64,000 nt of DNA from contig NZ_JHET01000007.1 in the NCBI RefSeq assembly GCF_000685355.1, positions 1 to 64,000 on the forward strand. The letters run 5' to 3'. This document shows, one piece after another, positions 47,975 through 56,736 of this stretch (its first letter is position 1; every line of letters begins with the position of its first letter). A model generated the notes under the pieces. The model ran no database searches. It saw only the letters and a program-made list of their open reading frames with translations, and had not been told where the DNA came from. The translations under genes and the position numbers were made by a program. Source of the DNA: Microbacterium sp. CH12i (GTDB lineage Bacteria; Actinomycetota; Actinomycetes; Actinomycetales; Microbacteriaceae).

Positions 47975-49053
47975 TCGTTGTCCTTGGGGTCGGCGGGCTC
48001 GCCCGCAATGTTCTTCTTGCGCCAGATTCCTCTGGCGACGGGCGGAACTCCCGTGATCGGGTTCGGTTTGGTTCTCGGAGGGTTCGCACCGCGCACACGA
48101 CGTGCGCCGTCGGGGCCTGTGGGCATCACGGATTCGAGGCTGGGCAGCGCAAGCCCCATCTCTTCGATCGCAGCTTTCAGCCGCATCCGCAACTCGCGCG
48201 CCACGTCATCCTTCGCGTTCGCTCTGGTCTTGAGCACAACGCGGATGACGAGAGCATCGCCGGTGATCGACTCCAAGCCCCATACCTCGGGGCGCTCGAC
48301 GATTCGGGTGCGCCACTTCGGGTCTTTTGCGAGCCCTTGGGCCGCAGTGAGCAGCGCCGTCTCTACCTCGGGCACGTCGGCGTCCACGGGGACACCGAGA
48401 TCGATGATCGCGCGTGCCCAGCCCTGGGACATGTTGCCGATGCGCAGGATCTCACCGTTGCGTACGTACCAGAGCGTGCCATTGACATCACGGATCTGCG
48501 TGACGCGAACACTCACGTGCTCGACGACGCCACTGGCCAGCCCGGTATCCACGACATCGCCGATGCCGATCTGGTCTTCCGCGACGATGAAGAGGCCGTT
48601 CAACACGTCCTTGACGATGTTCTGAGCTCCAAAACCGAGTCCTGCGCCGACGGCCGCAGTCAGCAGCGTAAGCGAGCTCAGGAGTGCCGGCGACAGCGTC
48701 CCGACGATCAGCAGCAGCACGACGACGACGAGGATGACGTTGATGATGTTCTGCAGGATCGAGCCGAGCGTGCGCGTGCGCTGAATCAAACGCATGTCTG
48801 CGAGCGGAGAGCGCTCCAGCGCCTGGGTGTCTTCGACGTTGGCCTTGGATTTCGCGCTGTTCACGATCCGCTGGACGACACGTCGGATCACGAGTCGCAG
48901 GACGAACCCGACGGCGATGGCGATCGCGATGATGATCGCGACGCTGAGCGCGTTTCGGCCGACCTCGCCGAGGATCGTCAAGAACGTGCTCCACGCCGCA
49001 TTGACGTCGGGCGCAACAGCGGCGACGGACGTGTCAATCGGAAGTGTCAGCAC
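47971..49053 (-). CDS. Small-conductance mechanosensitive channel (MscS family)
   Basis: A 360-residue channel with three N-terminal hydrophobic helices. The third, pore-lining helix is Gly/Ala-rich (LLTLLTAAVGAGLGFGAQNIVKDVLNG), followed by the MscS beta domain: GDVVDTGLASGVVEHVSVRVT and GEILRIGNMSQGWARAIIDL. The polar C-terminal tail is rich in Lys and Pro. GTG 49053 has TAGAAT 6 nt before it. MscS channels release solutes on hypo-osmotic shock. First gene of the mscS-globin-dehydrogenase operon. Confidence 0.93.
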   Translation of the reverse strand: MLTLPIDTSVAAVAPDVNAAWSTFLTILGEVGRNALSVAIIIAIAIAVGFVLRLVIRRVVQRIVNSAKSKANVEDTQALERSPLADMRLIQRTRTLGSILQNIINVILVVVVLLLIVGTLSPALLSSLTLLTAAVGAGLGFGAQNIVKDVLNGLFIVAEDQIGIGDVVDTGLASGVVEHVSVRVTQIRDVNGTLWYVRNGEILRIGNMSQGWARAIIDLGVPVDADVPEVETALLTAAQGLAKDPKWRTRIVERPEVWGLESITGDALVIRVVLKTRANAKDDVARELRMRLKAAIEEMGLALPSLESVMPTGPDGARRVRGANPPRTKPNPITGVPPVARGIWRKKNIAGEPADPKDNE

Positions 49054-49059
49054 CTCTTG

Positions 49060-49065
49060 ATTCTA
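49060..49065 (-). promoter_or_regulatory. mscS -10 element, leaderless configuration
   Basis: TAGAAT on the minus strand, 6 nt before GTG 49053. Confidence 0.55.
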
Positions 49066-49067
49066 GT

Positions 49068-49115
49068 GAGCGGGCCTCTGCGTCGGCTGGAAAGCGTCGA
49101 TGCAGAGGCCCGCTC
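49068..49115 (-). terminator. Perfect hairpin between pepN and mscS
   Basis: GAGCGGGCCTCTGC (49068-49081) and GCAGAGGCCCGCTC (49102-49115) form a 14-bp perfect stem with a 20-nt loop, just after the pepN stop. There is no T run, so factor-assisted termination is possible. Confidence 0.6.
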
Positions 49116-49130
49116 AGAAGGTGTGGTGAC

Positions 49131-51698
49131 TCAGGCTTCTGAGTCGGGATCTTCGGCGTCACGAGCCTGTGCCGCGAGGGCACGCTCGACATCAGCCAAT
49201 CCTTCGCTCACGAGACGTCGGAGTGCGGGCGAGGCATCCGCGTGTGCAGACAGCCATGCACGCGTCGCATCGCGCAGCTGGACGCTTGCCAGCGGTGTCG
49301 GGTACAGGCCGACGATGAGGTAGCTGGCGATCTGGTAGGTGCGCGACTCCCATACCGGCAGCAGCATGTCGAAGTAGTCCTGCACGAACTCGCCGAGCAC
49401 CTCAGTGCTGTTCGGGTGAGTGAATCCCAGAGCGGCGGAGCGCACGATCGTGTTGGGCAGGTCGGCGTTGTCCACGAGCGACGACCAAGCAACGCGCTTG
49501 TCCGCGGTGGTGGGCAGGGCTGCACGGGCCTGAGCCGCGAACTCTGCACCCTTTGAGGTGTTGTCAGCCGCCAACGCTGCATCGATGGATGCCGCGTCCG
49601 TCGCCCCAATTGTGGCGAGGCCGACCAGAAGCTGCCAAGACAGGTCTGCATCGATCTCGAGTCCAGCGAGAGGCTCTTCGCCGGAGCGAAGACGACCGAT
49701 GATGCCGGCATGCTCGGGAGTCACGAGCGCGTTCGCGAACGCGGTGACGAACTGCAACTGGCTATCACTGCCACTCTTCGCGCTATGCGCAAGGTCCCAC
49801 AGGGCATCAGCGACGCGAATACGCGCGGCGCTACGCTCTGCGGGCGCCACGTACTGCGTGACGGTCGTGCGCAACTGAGCAAGCGTCGTGCGCACCGTCG
49901 TCGACTCGGTCTCGCGGCCGATATTGCCGAGCACGAGATCGACGTAGTCGGATGCCGGAGTCTCGGCGTCGCGGATCTGATCCCATGCGGCGCCCCAGAG
50001 CAGCGAGCGAGCGAGCGGGTCAGAGATGTCGCCGAGGTGCGCGATCGCAGTGGCCAGCGAACGCTCGTCGAGACGGATCTTCGCATAGGCGAGGTCGTTG
50101 TCGTTGAGCAGCACGAGGTCGGGACGCTTCTTGCCCTGCAGCTCTGGCACCTCAGTGCGGTCGCCGTCGACGTCGATCTCGGCATAGTGCGTGCGGGTGA
50201 GCGTGCCGTCGACGAGGTCGTAGAAGCCGATACCGAGGCGGTGCGGGCGAATCGTCGGATAGTCGGCAGGAGCGGTCTGGGTGACAGCGAAGCGGGTGAT
50301 CACGCCTTCTGCGCCTTCGGCGATGACGGGGGACAGCGTGTTCACACCAGCGGTTTCCAACCACTTCTTTGACCACGTGCTGAGTTCGCGTCCGCTGGTG
50401 GCCTCAAGCTCGGTGAGCAGATCGCTGAGCTCGGTGTTGCCCCAGGCGTGCTTCTGGAAGTACTGCCCGACGCCGGCGAAGAAGGCATCAATGCCGACCC
50501 AGGCAGCGAGCTGCTTGAGGACGGATCCGCCCTTGGCGTACGTGATGCCGTCGAAGTTGACCTGCACGTCTTCAAGATCGTTGATCTCGGCGACGATCGG
50601 ATGGGTCGAGGGTAGCTGGTCCTGACGGTACGCCCAGGTCTTCTCCATTGCGTTGAACGTGGTCCACGCTTCGGTCCACTCGGTAGCCTCTGCCGTCGCA
50701 ATGGTCGATGCCCATTCGGCGAACGACTCGTTCAGCCACAGGTCATTCCACCACTTCATGGTGACGAGGTCGCCGAACCACATGTGCGCGAGTTCGTGCA
50801 GAATCGTGACGACACGACGCTCTTTTACTGCATCCGTCACCTTGCTGCGGAAGACATACGTCTCGGTGAACGTGACAGCTCCGGCATTCTCCATCGCTCC
50901 GGCGTTGAATTCCGGGACGAAGAGCTGGTCGTACTTCGCAAACGGGTATGGCACACCGAACTTCGACTCGTAGTACGCGAAGCCCTCGCGCGTCTTGTCG
51001 AAGATGTAGTCGGCATCCAGGTGCTGCCAGAGGCTCTTGCGGCCGTAAACGCCCAGCGGGACGATCTCGCCGGATGCACTGGTGAGCTCGGAGAAGGTCG
51101 ACTCGTACGGTCCTGCGACGAGCGCGGTGATGTAGGAGGAGATGCGCGGAGTGGGCTCGAAGCCCCAGGTAGCTGTCTCGTTCTCATCGTGAATGATCGG
51201 CTCGGGGGTGGGGGAGTTGGAGACGACCTTCCACGCCTGGGGAGCGGTGATGGTGAACTGGAACGTGGCCTTGAGATCCGGTTGCTCGAAGACAGCGAAT
51301 ACGCGGCGGGAATCCGGCACCTCGAACTGCGAGTAGAGGTACACCTCGCCATCCACAGGGTCGACGAAGCGGTGCAGACCCTCACCGGTGTTGGTGTACA
51401 GGCAGTCTGCATCGACGACGAGGACGTTCTCCTCCTGCAGACCAGACAGCGTGATGCGCGAATCGGAAAACACATCGCTCGGGTCGAGCTGCTCTCCGTT
51501 GAGCGAGATCTCACGCACGTCGCGAGCGATGAGGTCGATGAAGGTAAAACTTCCGGGCTTCGCGCTGAAGCGCACGACGCTGCGGGAGCCGAAGACCTCG
51601 GCACCCTTGGTCAGGTCCAGCGAGATCTCGTACGACTGGGTGTCGATGAGAGCGCGACGTTCCTGCGCTTCGATTCGGGTGAGGTTCTCTCCAGGCAC
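49131..51698 (-). CDS. pepN: Aminopeptidase N (M1 family)
   Basis: PepN removes N-terminal residues from peptides in the cytoplasm. The exopeptidase motif GAMEN (FNAGAMENAGAVTF) and zinc motif HELAHMWFGDLVTMKWWNDL with the downstream Glu in WLNESFAEW are present, as is the C-terminal ERAP-like helical domain. The chain is 855 residues from GTG 51698 (VPGENLTRIEAQERR), with GGGAGA upstream. The frame stays open to 52232, but that part is antisense to hemH and is not protein-like. Confidence 0.95.
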   Translation of the reverse strand: MPGENLTRIEAQERRALIDTQSYEISLDLTKGAEVFGSRSVVRFSAKPGSFTFIDLIARDVREISLNGEQLDPSDVFSDSRITLSGLQEENVLVVDADCLYTNTGEGLHRFVDPVDGEVYLYSQFEVPDSRRVFAVFEQPDLKATFQFTITAPQAWKVVSNSPTPEPIIHDENETATWGFEPTPRISSYITALVAGPYESTFSELTSASGEIVPLGVYGRKSLWQHLDADYIFDKTREGFAYYESKFGVPYPFAKYDQLFVPEFNAGAMENAGAVTFTETYVFRSKVTDAVKERRVVTILHELAHMWFGDLVTMKWWNDLWLNESFAEWASTIATAEATEWTEAWTTFNAMEKTWAYRQDQLPSTHPIVAEINDLEDVQVNFDGITYAKGGSVLKQLAAWVGIDAFFAGVGQYFQKHAWGNTELSDLLTELEATSGRELSTWSKKWLETAGVNTLSPVIAEGAEGVITRFAVTQTAPADYPTIRPHRLGIGFYDLVDGTLTRTHYAEIDVDGDRTEVPELQGKKRPDLVLLNDNDLAYAKIRLDERSLATAIAHLGDISDPLARSLLWGAAWDQIRDAETPASDYVDLVLGNIGRETESTTVRTTLAQLRTTVTQYVAPAERSAARIRVADALWDLAHSAKSGSDSQLQFVTAFANALVTPEHAGIIGRLRSGEEPLAGLEIDADLSWQLLVGLATIGATDAASIDAALAADNTSKGAEFAAQARAALPTTADKRVAWSSLVDNADLPNTIVRSAALGFTHPNSTEVLGEFVQDYFDMLLPVWESRTYQIASYLIVGLYPTPLASVQLRDATRAWLSAHADASPALRRLVSEGLADVERALAAQARDAEDPDSEA

Positions 51699-51821
51699 AG
51701 CTATATCTCCCAGGGGTTCGGGGGCGGCCACCAAGATTCGGCACGGCTGGCGCCGACGGCAACCATGACAGCCTACGCCAGGACGCGCGACGCACGCACG
51801 AAGAGGTGAAAGGATGATGGG

Positions 51822-53006
51822 GTGACCGTGACTGATCAGAACGCTGTCCCTTTTGCTTCCGCCGCTGCCGCAGGCGGTGACAAGTTCATGGCGACCCCGG
51901 TGGCGTACGACGCCATCCTGCTCGCGGGATTCGGCGGTCCGGAGGGGCAGGACGACGTCATCCCGTTCCTGCGCAACGTCACGCGCGGCCGGGGAATCCC
52001 TGATGAGCGTCTCGAAGAGGTCGCGCACCATTATCGGCACTTCGGGGGAGTAAGCCCGATCAACGCGCAGAACCGCGCGCTCAAATCGGCGCTCGAAGCC
52101 GAGCTCGCCGAGCGCGGCATTGATCTGCCCGTGTACTGGGGAAACCGCAACTGGACCCCGTACCTCGCCGATGCTGTGTCGCTGCCGCCGATAACGCACA
52201 CACCACTCTGCTTGCATTCGCGACGAGCGCATACAGCTCCTTCTCCAGCTGCCGTCAGTACCGGGAGGACTTCGCGCAGGTGCTCACTGAGACCGGGCTT
52301 GGCGAACGCGTAACGATCGACAAGATTCGCCCGTTCTACGATCACCCGGGATTCGTGGACGCATTCGTCGAGGGAGTGCGCGCGGCAGTCGAGAAGTTCC
52401 TCGCCGAAGGCGTCCACGCGGCCGACATTCAGATTCTCTTCTCGACCCACAGCATCCCTTCCGCGGATGCGGTGCGCTCGGGGCCTCGTGACATCGACTG
52501 GGGGGAGGGGGGCGCGTACGCGGCACAGCATGAAGCTGTCGCGGAATGGGTGATGGATCAGGTTCGCCAAACGCTCCCCGCTGCCGCCGACGCTTCGTGG
52601 GAGCTCGTCTACCAGTCGCGTTCTGGCCCGCCGTCCCAGCCGTGGCTGGAACCAGACGTGTGCGATGTGATTGGTGAGCTGGCCGGTCGCGGACGCCAAG
52701 CCGTCGCCGTCGTTCCGCTCGGCTTCATGAGCGATCACATGGAAGTCCTGTGGGACCTTGACACCGAGGCCGCAGAAGCCGCCGAAGCCGCTGGACTGAG
52801 CTTCACGCGGACTCCGACTCCGGGGGTTTCCGAGAAGTTCGTTGCGGGCATCGTCGATCTCATAATCGAGCGGTTGGAAGGACGACCGCGCTCCGAACGT
52901 GCTCATGTGACCGATCTGGGGCCGGCGTTCGACATTTGCCGCCCTGGATGCTGCGAAAAACGTTCGTGCCGGATTCAAACCCGCCGCGGCCGGCCTCGCC
53001 CCCTGA
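51822..53006 (+). CDS. hemH: Ferrochelatase HemH (coproporphyrin-type pathway), with two frame disruptions
   Basis: HemH inserts iron into the porphyrin. It reads [20 protein letters not shown] and [20 protein letters not shown], then goes off frame near 52170-52185. The correct frame continues [35 protein letters not shown] and [19 protein letters not shown]. Near 52970 a second break in an A run leads from CCEK to [16 protein letters not shown], stop 53006. Total length is consistent with 1 + 2 lost bases (395 residues). The second break falsely joins HemH to RpiB. Cys residues near the end (CRPGCC) suggest the actinobacterial Fe-S type. Confidence 0.9.
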
Positions 53007-53044
53007 GCCAGTTGCAGCATGCGCTCATCAATATGATGGTGGGC

Positions 53045-53530
53045 ATGCGCATCCACATCGCCACAGACCACGCGGGACTGGAATTTTCCACTCAGCTGCA
53101 GGACCACCTGCGCACCGCCGGCCACGAGGTCATCGATCACGGGCCGATCGAATACGACGCCGTTGACGACTACCCAGCGTTCTGCATTCGAGCAGCGCAG
53201 GCCGTCGTCATCGATCAGACGGCAGGCGTAGAGGCGCTGGGCATCGTTTTCGGAGGTTCCGGCAACGGCGAACAGATCGCGGCGAACAAGGTGCGGGGTA
53301 TCCGTGCCGCGCTGGTCTGGAATCTCTCGACCGCTGAGCTTGCCCGCGAGCACAACGACGCCAACGTGATCTCGATCGGCGCGCGACAGCACACCTTCGA
53401 AGAAGTCGTCTCGTTCATCGACCGTTTCATCTCGACACCGTTCTCGGACGAGGAGCGTCACGTGCGCCGAATCGGACAGATCGCCGCGTTCGAGCACGAC
53501 GGTTCGCTGCTGCCGGATCCTCGGGTCTGA
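53045..53530 (+). CDS. rpiB: Ribose-5-phosphate isomerase B
   Basis: RpiB interconverts ribulose-5-P and ribose-5-P in the pentose phosphate pathway. The 161-residue protein starts MRIHIATDHAGLEFSTQLQ and contains VIDHGPIEYDAVDDYPAFC, GIVFGGSGNGEQIAANKV and ALVWNLSTAELAREHNDANV. Actinobacterial RpiB carries the Glu of GNGEQ rather than the Cys seen elsewhere, as here. ATG 53045 is the family start; the frame is joined to hemH only through the hemH frameshift. Followed by the Nei gene after one bp. Confidence 0.95.
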   Translation: MRIHIATDHAGLEFSTQLQDHLRTAGHEVIDHGPIEYDAVDDYPAFCIRAAQAVVIDQTAGVEALGIVFGGSGNGEQIAANKVRGIRAALVWNLSTAELAREHNDANVISIGARQHTFEEVVSFIDRFISTPFSDEERHVRRIGQIAAFEHDGSLLPDPRV

Positions 53531-53531
53531 C

Positions 53532-54536
53532 GTGCCTGAGGGACATTCCGTCCATCGGATCGCCCGGCAGTTCGACCGCAACTTCCTCGGCAAGATCCTC
53601 CACGCGTCGAGCCCACAGGGGCGCTTCATCGAGGGCGCCGCTGTGCTCGACGGACGCGAGGCAGTGAGTGTCAAAGCTGTCGGCAAGCAGATGTTCCTTG
53701 AAGTCGAGGGTGACCTCTGGCTGCGCGTCCACCTCGGGCTCTACGGCGCCTGGGACTTCGCAGGCGAGATCGTCATCGATCCCACGATCGCCTCGGCTAA
53801 TGGGCGAATGGGGCAGACCAATCAGCGCGGCACCGACCTCGCCGCTGACGAGCCCATCCTCGACAGCGCAGGCGAGAACTCACTGTCATCGATCGGCGCC
53901 CCGCGCCGGACGAGGGTGCACGTAAGAATGTCGGAGCAGACCAAGGGGCTCGCCGACGAAGGCGTCGAATGGCCGCCGCCGATTGTCGGCCAAGTGCGTC
54001 TGCGGCTGATGACCGACATCACTGCTGCCGACCTGCGCGGACCCACAGCCTGCGTTTTGCAGACACCAGACGAGATGCTCGCCACGGTCGCGAAGCTGGG
54101 GCCCGACCCTCTCGTCGGCGATCCTGCCGCGAACGAAGAGCGTTTCGTTCAGGCCGTGCGAAAGAAGTCGACGCCGATCGCCCTTCTGCTGATGGACCAG
54201 TCGGTCGTGAGCGGCATCGGGAACGTCTATCGCGCAGAGATGCTGTATCGGGCGCGGCTCAACCCCCACACCCCTGGTCGAGATGTTCCTGAGGAGCTCG
54301 TGCGCGCGCTCTGGCACGACTGGGTTCGCCTGCTGGCGATCGGTGTCGAGACCGGTCAGATGATGACCATGGACGATCTGGCTCCCGATCAGTACCGCGC
54401 AGCGATGGCGAGCCGCGACGACCGGCACTGGGTTTACCACCGGGCGGGCCTGCCGTGCCGCGTCTGCGGAACTGAGATCGTGCTCGAGGAGATCGGTGCA
54501 CGCAAGCTCTACTGGTGCCCGAGGTGTCAGACCTGA
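53532..54536 (+). CDS. Fpg/Nei family DNA glycosylase (Nei2-like)
   Basis: A base-excision enzyme for oxidised bases. It starts MPEGHSVHRIARQFDRNF, with catalytic Pro2-Glu3, and has the H2TH segment DQSVVSGIGNVYRAEMLYRA with the KSTPIALLLMDQ helix. The C-terminal zinc finger is CRVCGTEIVLEEIG plus YWCPRCQT. A polar insert (about 98-145) is not in E. coli Nei. It has 334 residues. GTG 53532 follows rpiB by one bp, so they are coupled. Confidence 0.93.
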   Translation: MPEGHSVHRIARQFDRNFLGKILHASSPQGRFIEGAAVLDGREAVSVKAVGKQMFLEVEGDLWLRVHLGLYGAWDFAGEIVIDPTIASANGRMGQTNQRGTDLAADEPILDSAGENSLSSIGAPRRTRVHVRMSEQTKGLADEGVEWPPPIVGQVRLRLMTDITAADLRGPTACVLQTPDEMLATVAKLGPDPLVGDPAANEERFVQAVRKKSTPIALLLMDQSVVSGIGNVYRAEMLYRARLNPHTPGRDVPEELVRALWHDWVRLLAIGVETGQMMTMDDLAPDQYRAAMASRDDRHWVYHRAGLPCRVCGTEIVLEEIGARKLYWCPRCQT

Positions 54537-54546
54537 GACGCACGCT

Positions 54547-54565
54547 CCCAGAGTCTGTCGAACGG
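54547..54565. repeat. Degenerate interspersed-repeat copy
   Basis: CCCAGAGTCTGTCGAACGG, in the gap after the Nei gene. It resembles 21891-21907 with several changes. Confidence 0.35.
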
Positions 54566-54587
54566 CGCTGCCGCGCAGCATCCGTCC

Positions 54588-54593
54588 TAGGCT
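54588..54593 (+). promoter_or_regulatory. paiB-like gene -10 element, leaderless configuration
   Basis: TAGGCT 6 nt before ATG 54600. Confidence 0.55.
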
Positions 54594-54599
54594 GAGCAC

Positions 54600-55244
54600 A
54601 TGCGTCAGAACCCGAGTTTCACGTTGGCCGACATCGCCGAGATGCGACGTGTGATCGAACAGAACCCTTGGGCGACGATCGTCAGTGCCACCGACGAAGG
54701 TCAGGTCGCATCGCACTATGTGCTCATGCTTGACGAAGACCGCGACGACCTGACGATTGTGGCGCACGTCGGGCGTCCTGACGACCTGATTCACGGGCTC
54801 GGGGAGCGGGAGTTGCTGGCCGTGTTCCAAGGCCCGCACGGTTACGTCTCGCCCGGCTGGTACGGCACCGACGTCAAGGCAGTTCCTACCTGGAACTACA
54901 CGGCAGTTCACCTCTCCGGTGTGCCAGAGATTCTCAGCGCTGAAGAGAATCTTCGAGTGCTGGATCGGCTCGTTGAACGCTTCGAGGGACGGATGCCGGA
55001 TCCGCGGCTGATGTGGGAGCGTCCGAACGACGAAGCATTTGTGCAGCGTCTCGCGGCGGGAACCGTGGGTTTCCGACTCACTCCGACGCGCGTGGTGGCG
55101 AAGCGCAAGCTCAGCCAGAACAAGGATGCTGCGACGGTTGAAAACATCATCGCCGAGCTGCAGGGGGACGGCGTCTACGCCAGCCCTGCCCTTGCCGCAG
55201 AGATGCGACGCGCACAGGAAGCCCGGCCTGGTCGTTCGTTATGA
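54600..55244 (+). CDS. PaiB-like FMN-binding protein
   Basis: A 214-residue flavin-binding split-barrel protein of the PaiB family. It starts MRQNPSFTLADIAEMRRVIE and has WATIVSATDEGQVASHYVLM, VAHVGRPDDLIHGL, FQGPHGYVSPGWYG, VPTWNYTAVHLSGV and C-terminal VVAKRKLSQNKD. Bacillus PaiB was described as a regulator, but the fold is pyridoxamine-oxidase-like. Its stop overlaps the amidohydrolase start (TTATGA), so they are co-translated. Confidence 0.92.
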   Translation: MRQNPSFTLADIAEMRRVIEQNPWATIVSATDEGQVASHYVLMLDEDRDDLTIVAHVGRPDDLIHGLGERELLAVFQGPHGYVSPGWYGTDVKAVPTWNYTAVHLSGVPEILSAEENLRVLDRLVERFEGRMPDPRLMWERPNDEAFVQRLAAGTVGFRLTPTRVVAKRKLSQNKDAATVENIIAELQGDGVYASPALAAEMRRAQEARPGRSL

Positions 55245-56719
55245 CGGCCATCAATGACGCGGTCGGGATGATTCGTGAGGTGCGAATTGCCGGGCCAGGA
55301 CGCGAATACCTCATGGATTCTGAGCCCGTCGATATTCTCCTGGACGGCGACCGGATTGTGGATATCGCGCCCACCGGCGCCCTGCGCGGTAGCGGCGCTG
55401 TCCTCGAAGGCCACGGAGCCTGGGTCGTGCCGGGACTGTGGGACAGTCACGTGCACACCGTGCAATGGTCGCTGGCTTCCGAGCGCGCGCAGCTCGCTCA
55501 CACGAAATCGGCTGCGGAAGCCGCTGCGCAGATGTCGAATGTCGCGGCTCTTACGGACGGTCGACGCATCGGTACCGGGTTTCGAGACGCGCTCTGGCCG
55601 GACGCTCCCTCCATCGAGGCATTGGATGCCGCGACGGGAGAGGTACCGACGTATCTGATCAATGCGGATGTGCACAGCGTCTGGATGAACTCCGCCGCGC
55701 TCCGACGCGAAGGGTTCTCCACGCCGGACGGGATGTTGCGAGAAGACGATGCTTTCGACATCTCTCGGCGGTTGAACGCCGTGGAGTCTGCACACGGCGA
55801 TCGCGCGGTGGCGGCCGCGGGAGCAGCGGCTGCGGCGCGGGGAGTGACGGGCATCGTCGACTTCGATATGGCGTGGAACGCAGAAGCCTGGTCGCGGCGC
55901 GTAGCGGCGGGATTCACTTCACAACGCGTGGAATTCGCGGTGTACCTCCGAGACTTGGCTCGCGCGATCAGCGAAGGACTCCGCACGGGGCAGCCGCTCC
56001 GGGGCGCACACGGACTCATCCACATGGGCCCGTTGAAACTCATCAGCGATGGTTCACTCGGCACGCGAACGGCGGCGTGCTCGCATCCCTATCCTGGCGA
56101 CGCGACCGACTTTGGCGTGATGAACCTCTCGCCAGCTGATCTCATCGATTTGCTTGCGGAGGCGACAGGGGCAGGCCTCGAGGTCGCCGTTCACGCGATC
56201 GGGGATCGTGCTGTGACATCCGCTCTCGATGCCGTCACTGCCACCGGCGCCACCGGCACGATCGAACATGCGCAACTGGTGCGCCATACCGATATCGCAC
56301 GTATTGCGCGCCTCGGTCTCGCAGCCAGCGTGCAGCCGCAGCATGCGATCGATGACCGCGACCTTGTCGATGGGTTCTGGGCCGTGCAGACGGCGATCGG
56401 CTACCCGATGGCTTCGCTGCTGCGAGCGGGCGTAGAACTGCGGCTGGGATCCGATGCGCCCGTCGCCCCCCTGGATCCCTGGACGGCGATCGCGGCTGCC
56501 GTGGAACGGACAGACGATGAACGCCCGCAGTGGCACCCGCAAGAGCAGCTGACACGCGACGAGGCGCTGAGCGCGAGCGTGCGTGGCTCGATCCGTCCGG
56601 GAGGTATCGCAGACCTCGTACTGTGCGGCGCAGACCCACAGGCAGCATCCGCCTCGATGCTGCGAAGGATGCCGGTGCTTGCGACTCTCCTGGCCGGACG
56701 CATCACGCATCTCGCCTGA
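55241..56719 (+). CDS. Amidohydrolase family protein (YtcJ-like)
   Basis: A 492-residue metal-dependent hydrolase. The metal-site motif WDSHVHTVQW follows an N-terminal beta region (VDILLDGDRIVDIAP). VTGIVDFDMAWN, LKLISDGSLGTRTAACSHPY with the Lys position, EVAVHAIGDRAV, TIEHAQLVRHTDIARI and LRLGSDAPVAPLDPWTAIAA complete the barrel. The C-terminal RPGGIADLVLCGADP is typical. The natural substrate of YtcJ-like enzymes is not known. ATG 55241 overlaps the PaiB-like gene. Confidence 0.9.
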   Translation: MTAINDAVGMIREVRIAGPGREYLMDSEPVDILLDGDRIVDIAPTGALRGSGAVLEGHGAWVVPGLWDSHVHTVQWSLASERAQLAHTKSAAEAAAQMSNVAALTDGRRIGTGFRDALWPDAPSIEALDAATGEVPTYLINADVHSVWMNSAALRREGFSTPDGMLREDDAFDISRRLNAVESAHGDRAVAAAGAAAAARGVTGIVDFDMAWNAEAWSRRVAAGFTSQRVEFAVYLRDLARAISEGLRTGQPLRGAHGLIHMGPLKLISDGSLGTRTAACSHPYPGDATDFGVMNLSPADLIDLLAEATGAGLEVAVHAIGDRAVTSALDAVTATGATGTIEHAQLVRHTDIARIARLGLAASVQPQHAIDDRDLVDGFWAVQTAIGYPMASLLRAGVELRLGSDAPVAPLDPWTAIAAAVERTDDERPQWHPQEQLTRDEALSASVRGSIRPGGIADLVLCGADPQAASASMLRRMPVLATLLAGRITHLA

Positions 56720-56724
56720 CGCGC

Positions 56725-56730
56725 TACCGT
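56725..56730 (+). promoter_or_regulatory. Acyltransferase gene -10-like element, leaderless configuration
   Basis: TACCGT 6 nt before GTG 56737. Confidence 0.4.
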
Positions 56731-56736
56731 CGTAGG

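Noticed and set aside
50784..51809. Long plus-strand open frame opposite pepN, and similar long frames opposite glgB, glgE and ettA
   Set aside because: They are antisense shadows caused by high GC; codon position bias and protein families support the other strand.
51699..52232. N-terminal extension of aminopeptidase N by about 178 residues
   Set aside because: It is antisense to hemH, unlike any M1 peptidase, and a good GTG with ribosome site lies at 51698.
52280..53530. Open frame that joins the end of ferrochelatase to ribose-5-phosphate isomerase B
   Set aside because: The HemH C-terminus continues in another frame to a stop at 53006, and RpiB has its own start at 53045, so the fusion comes from the hemH frame break.
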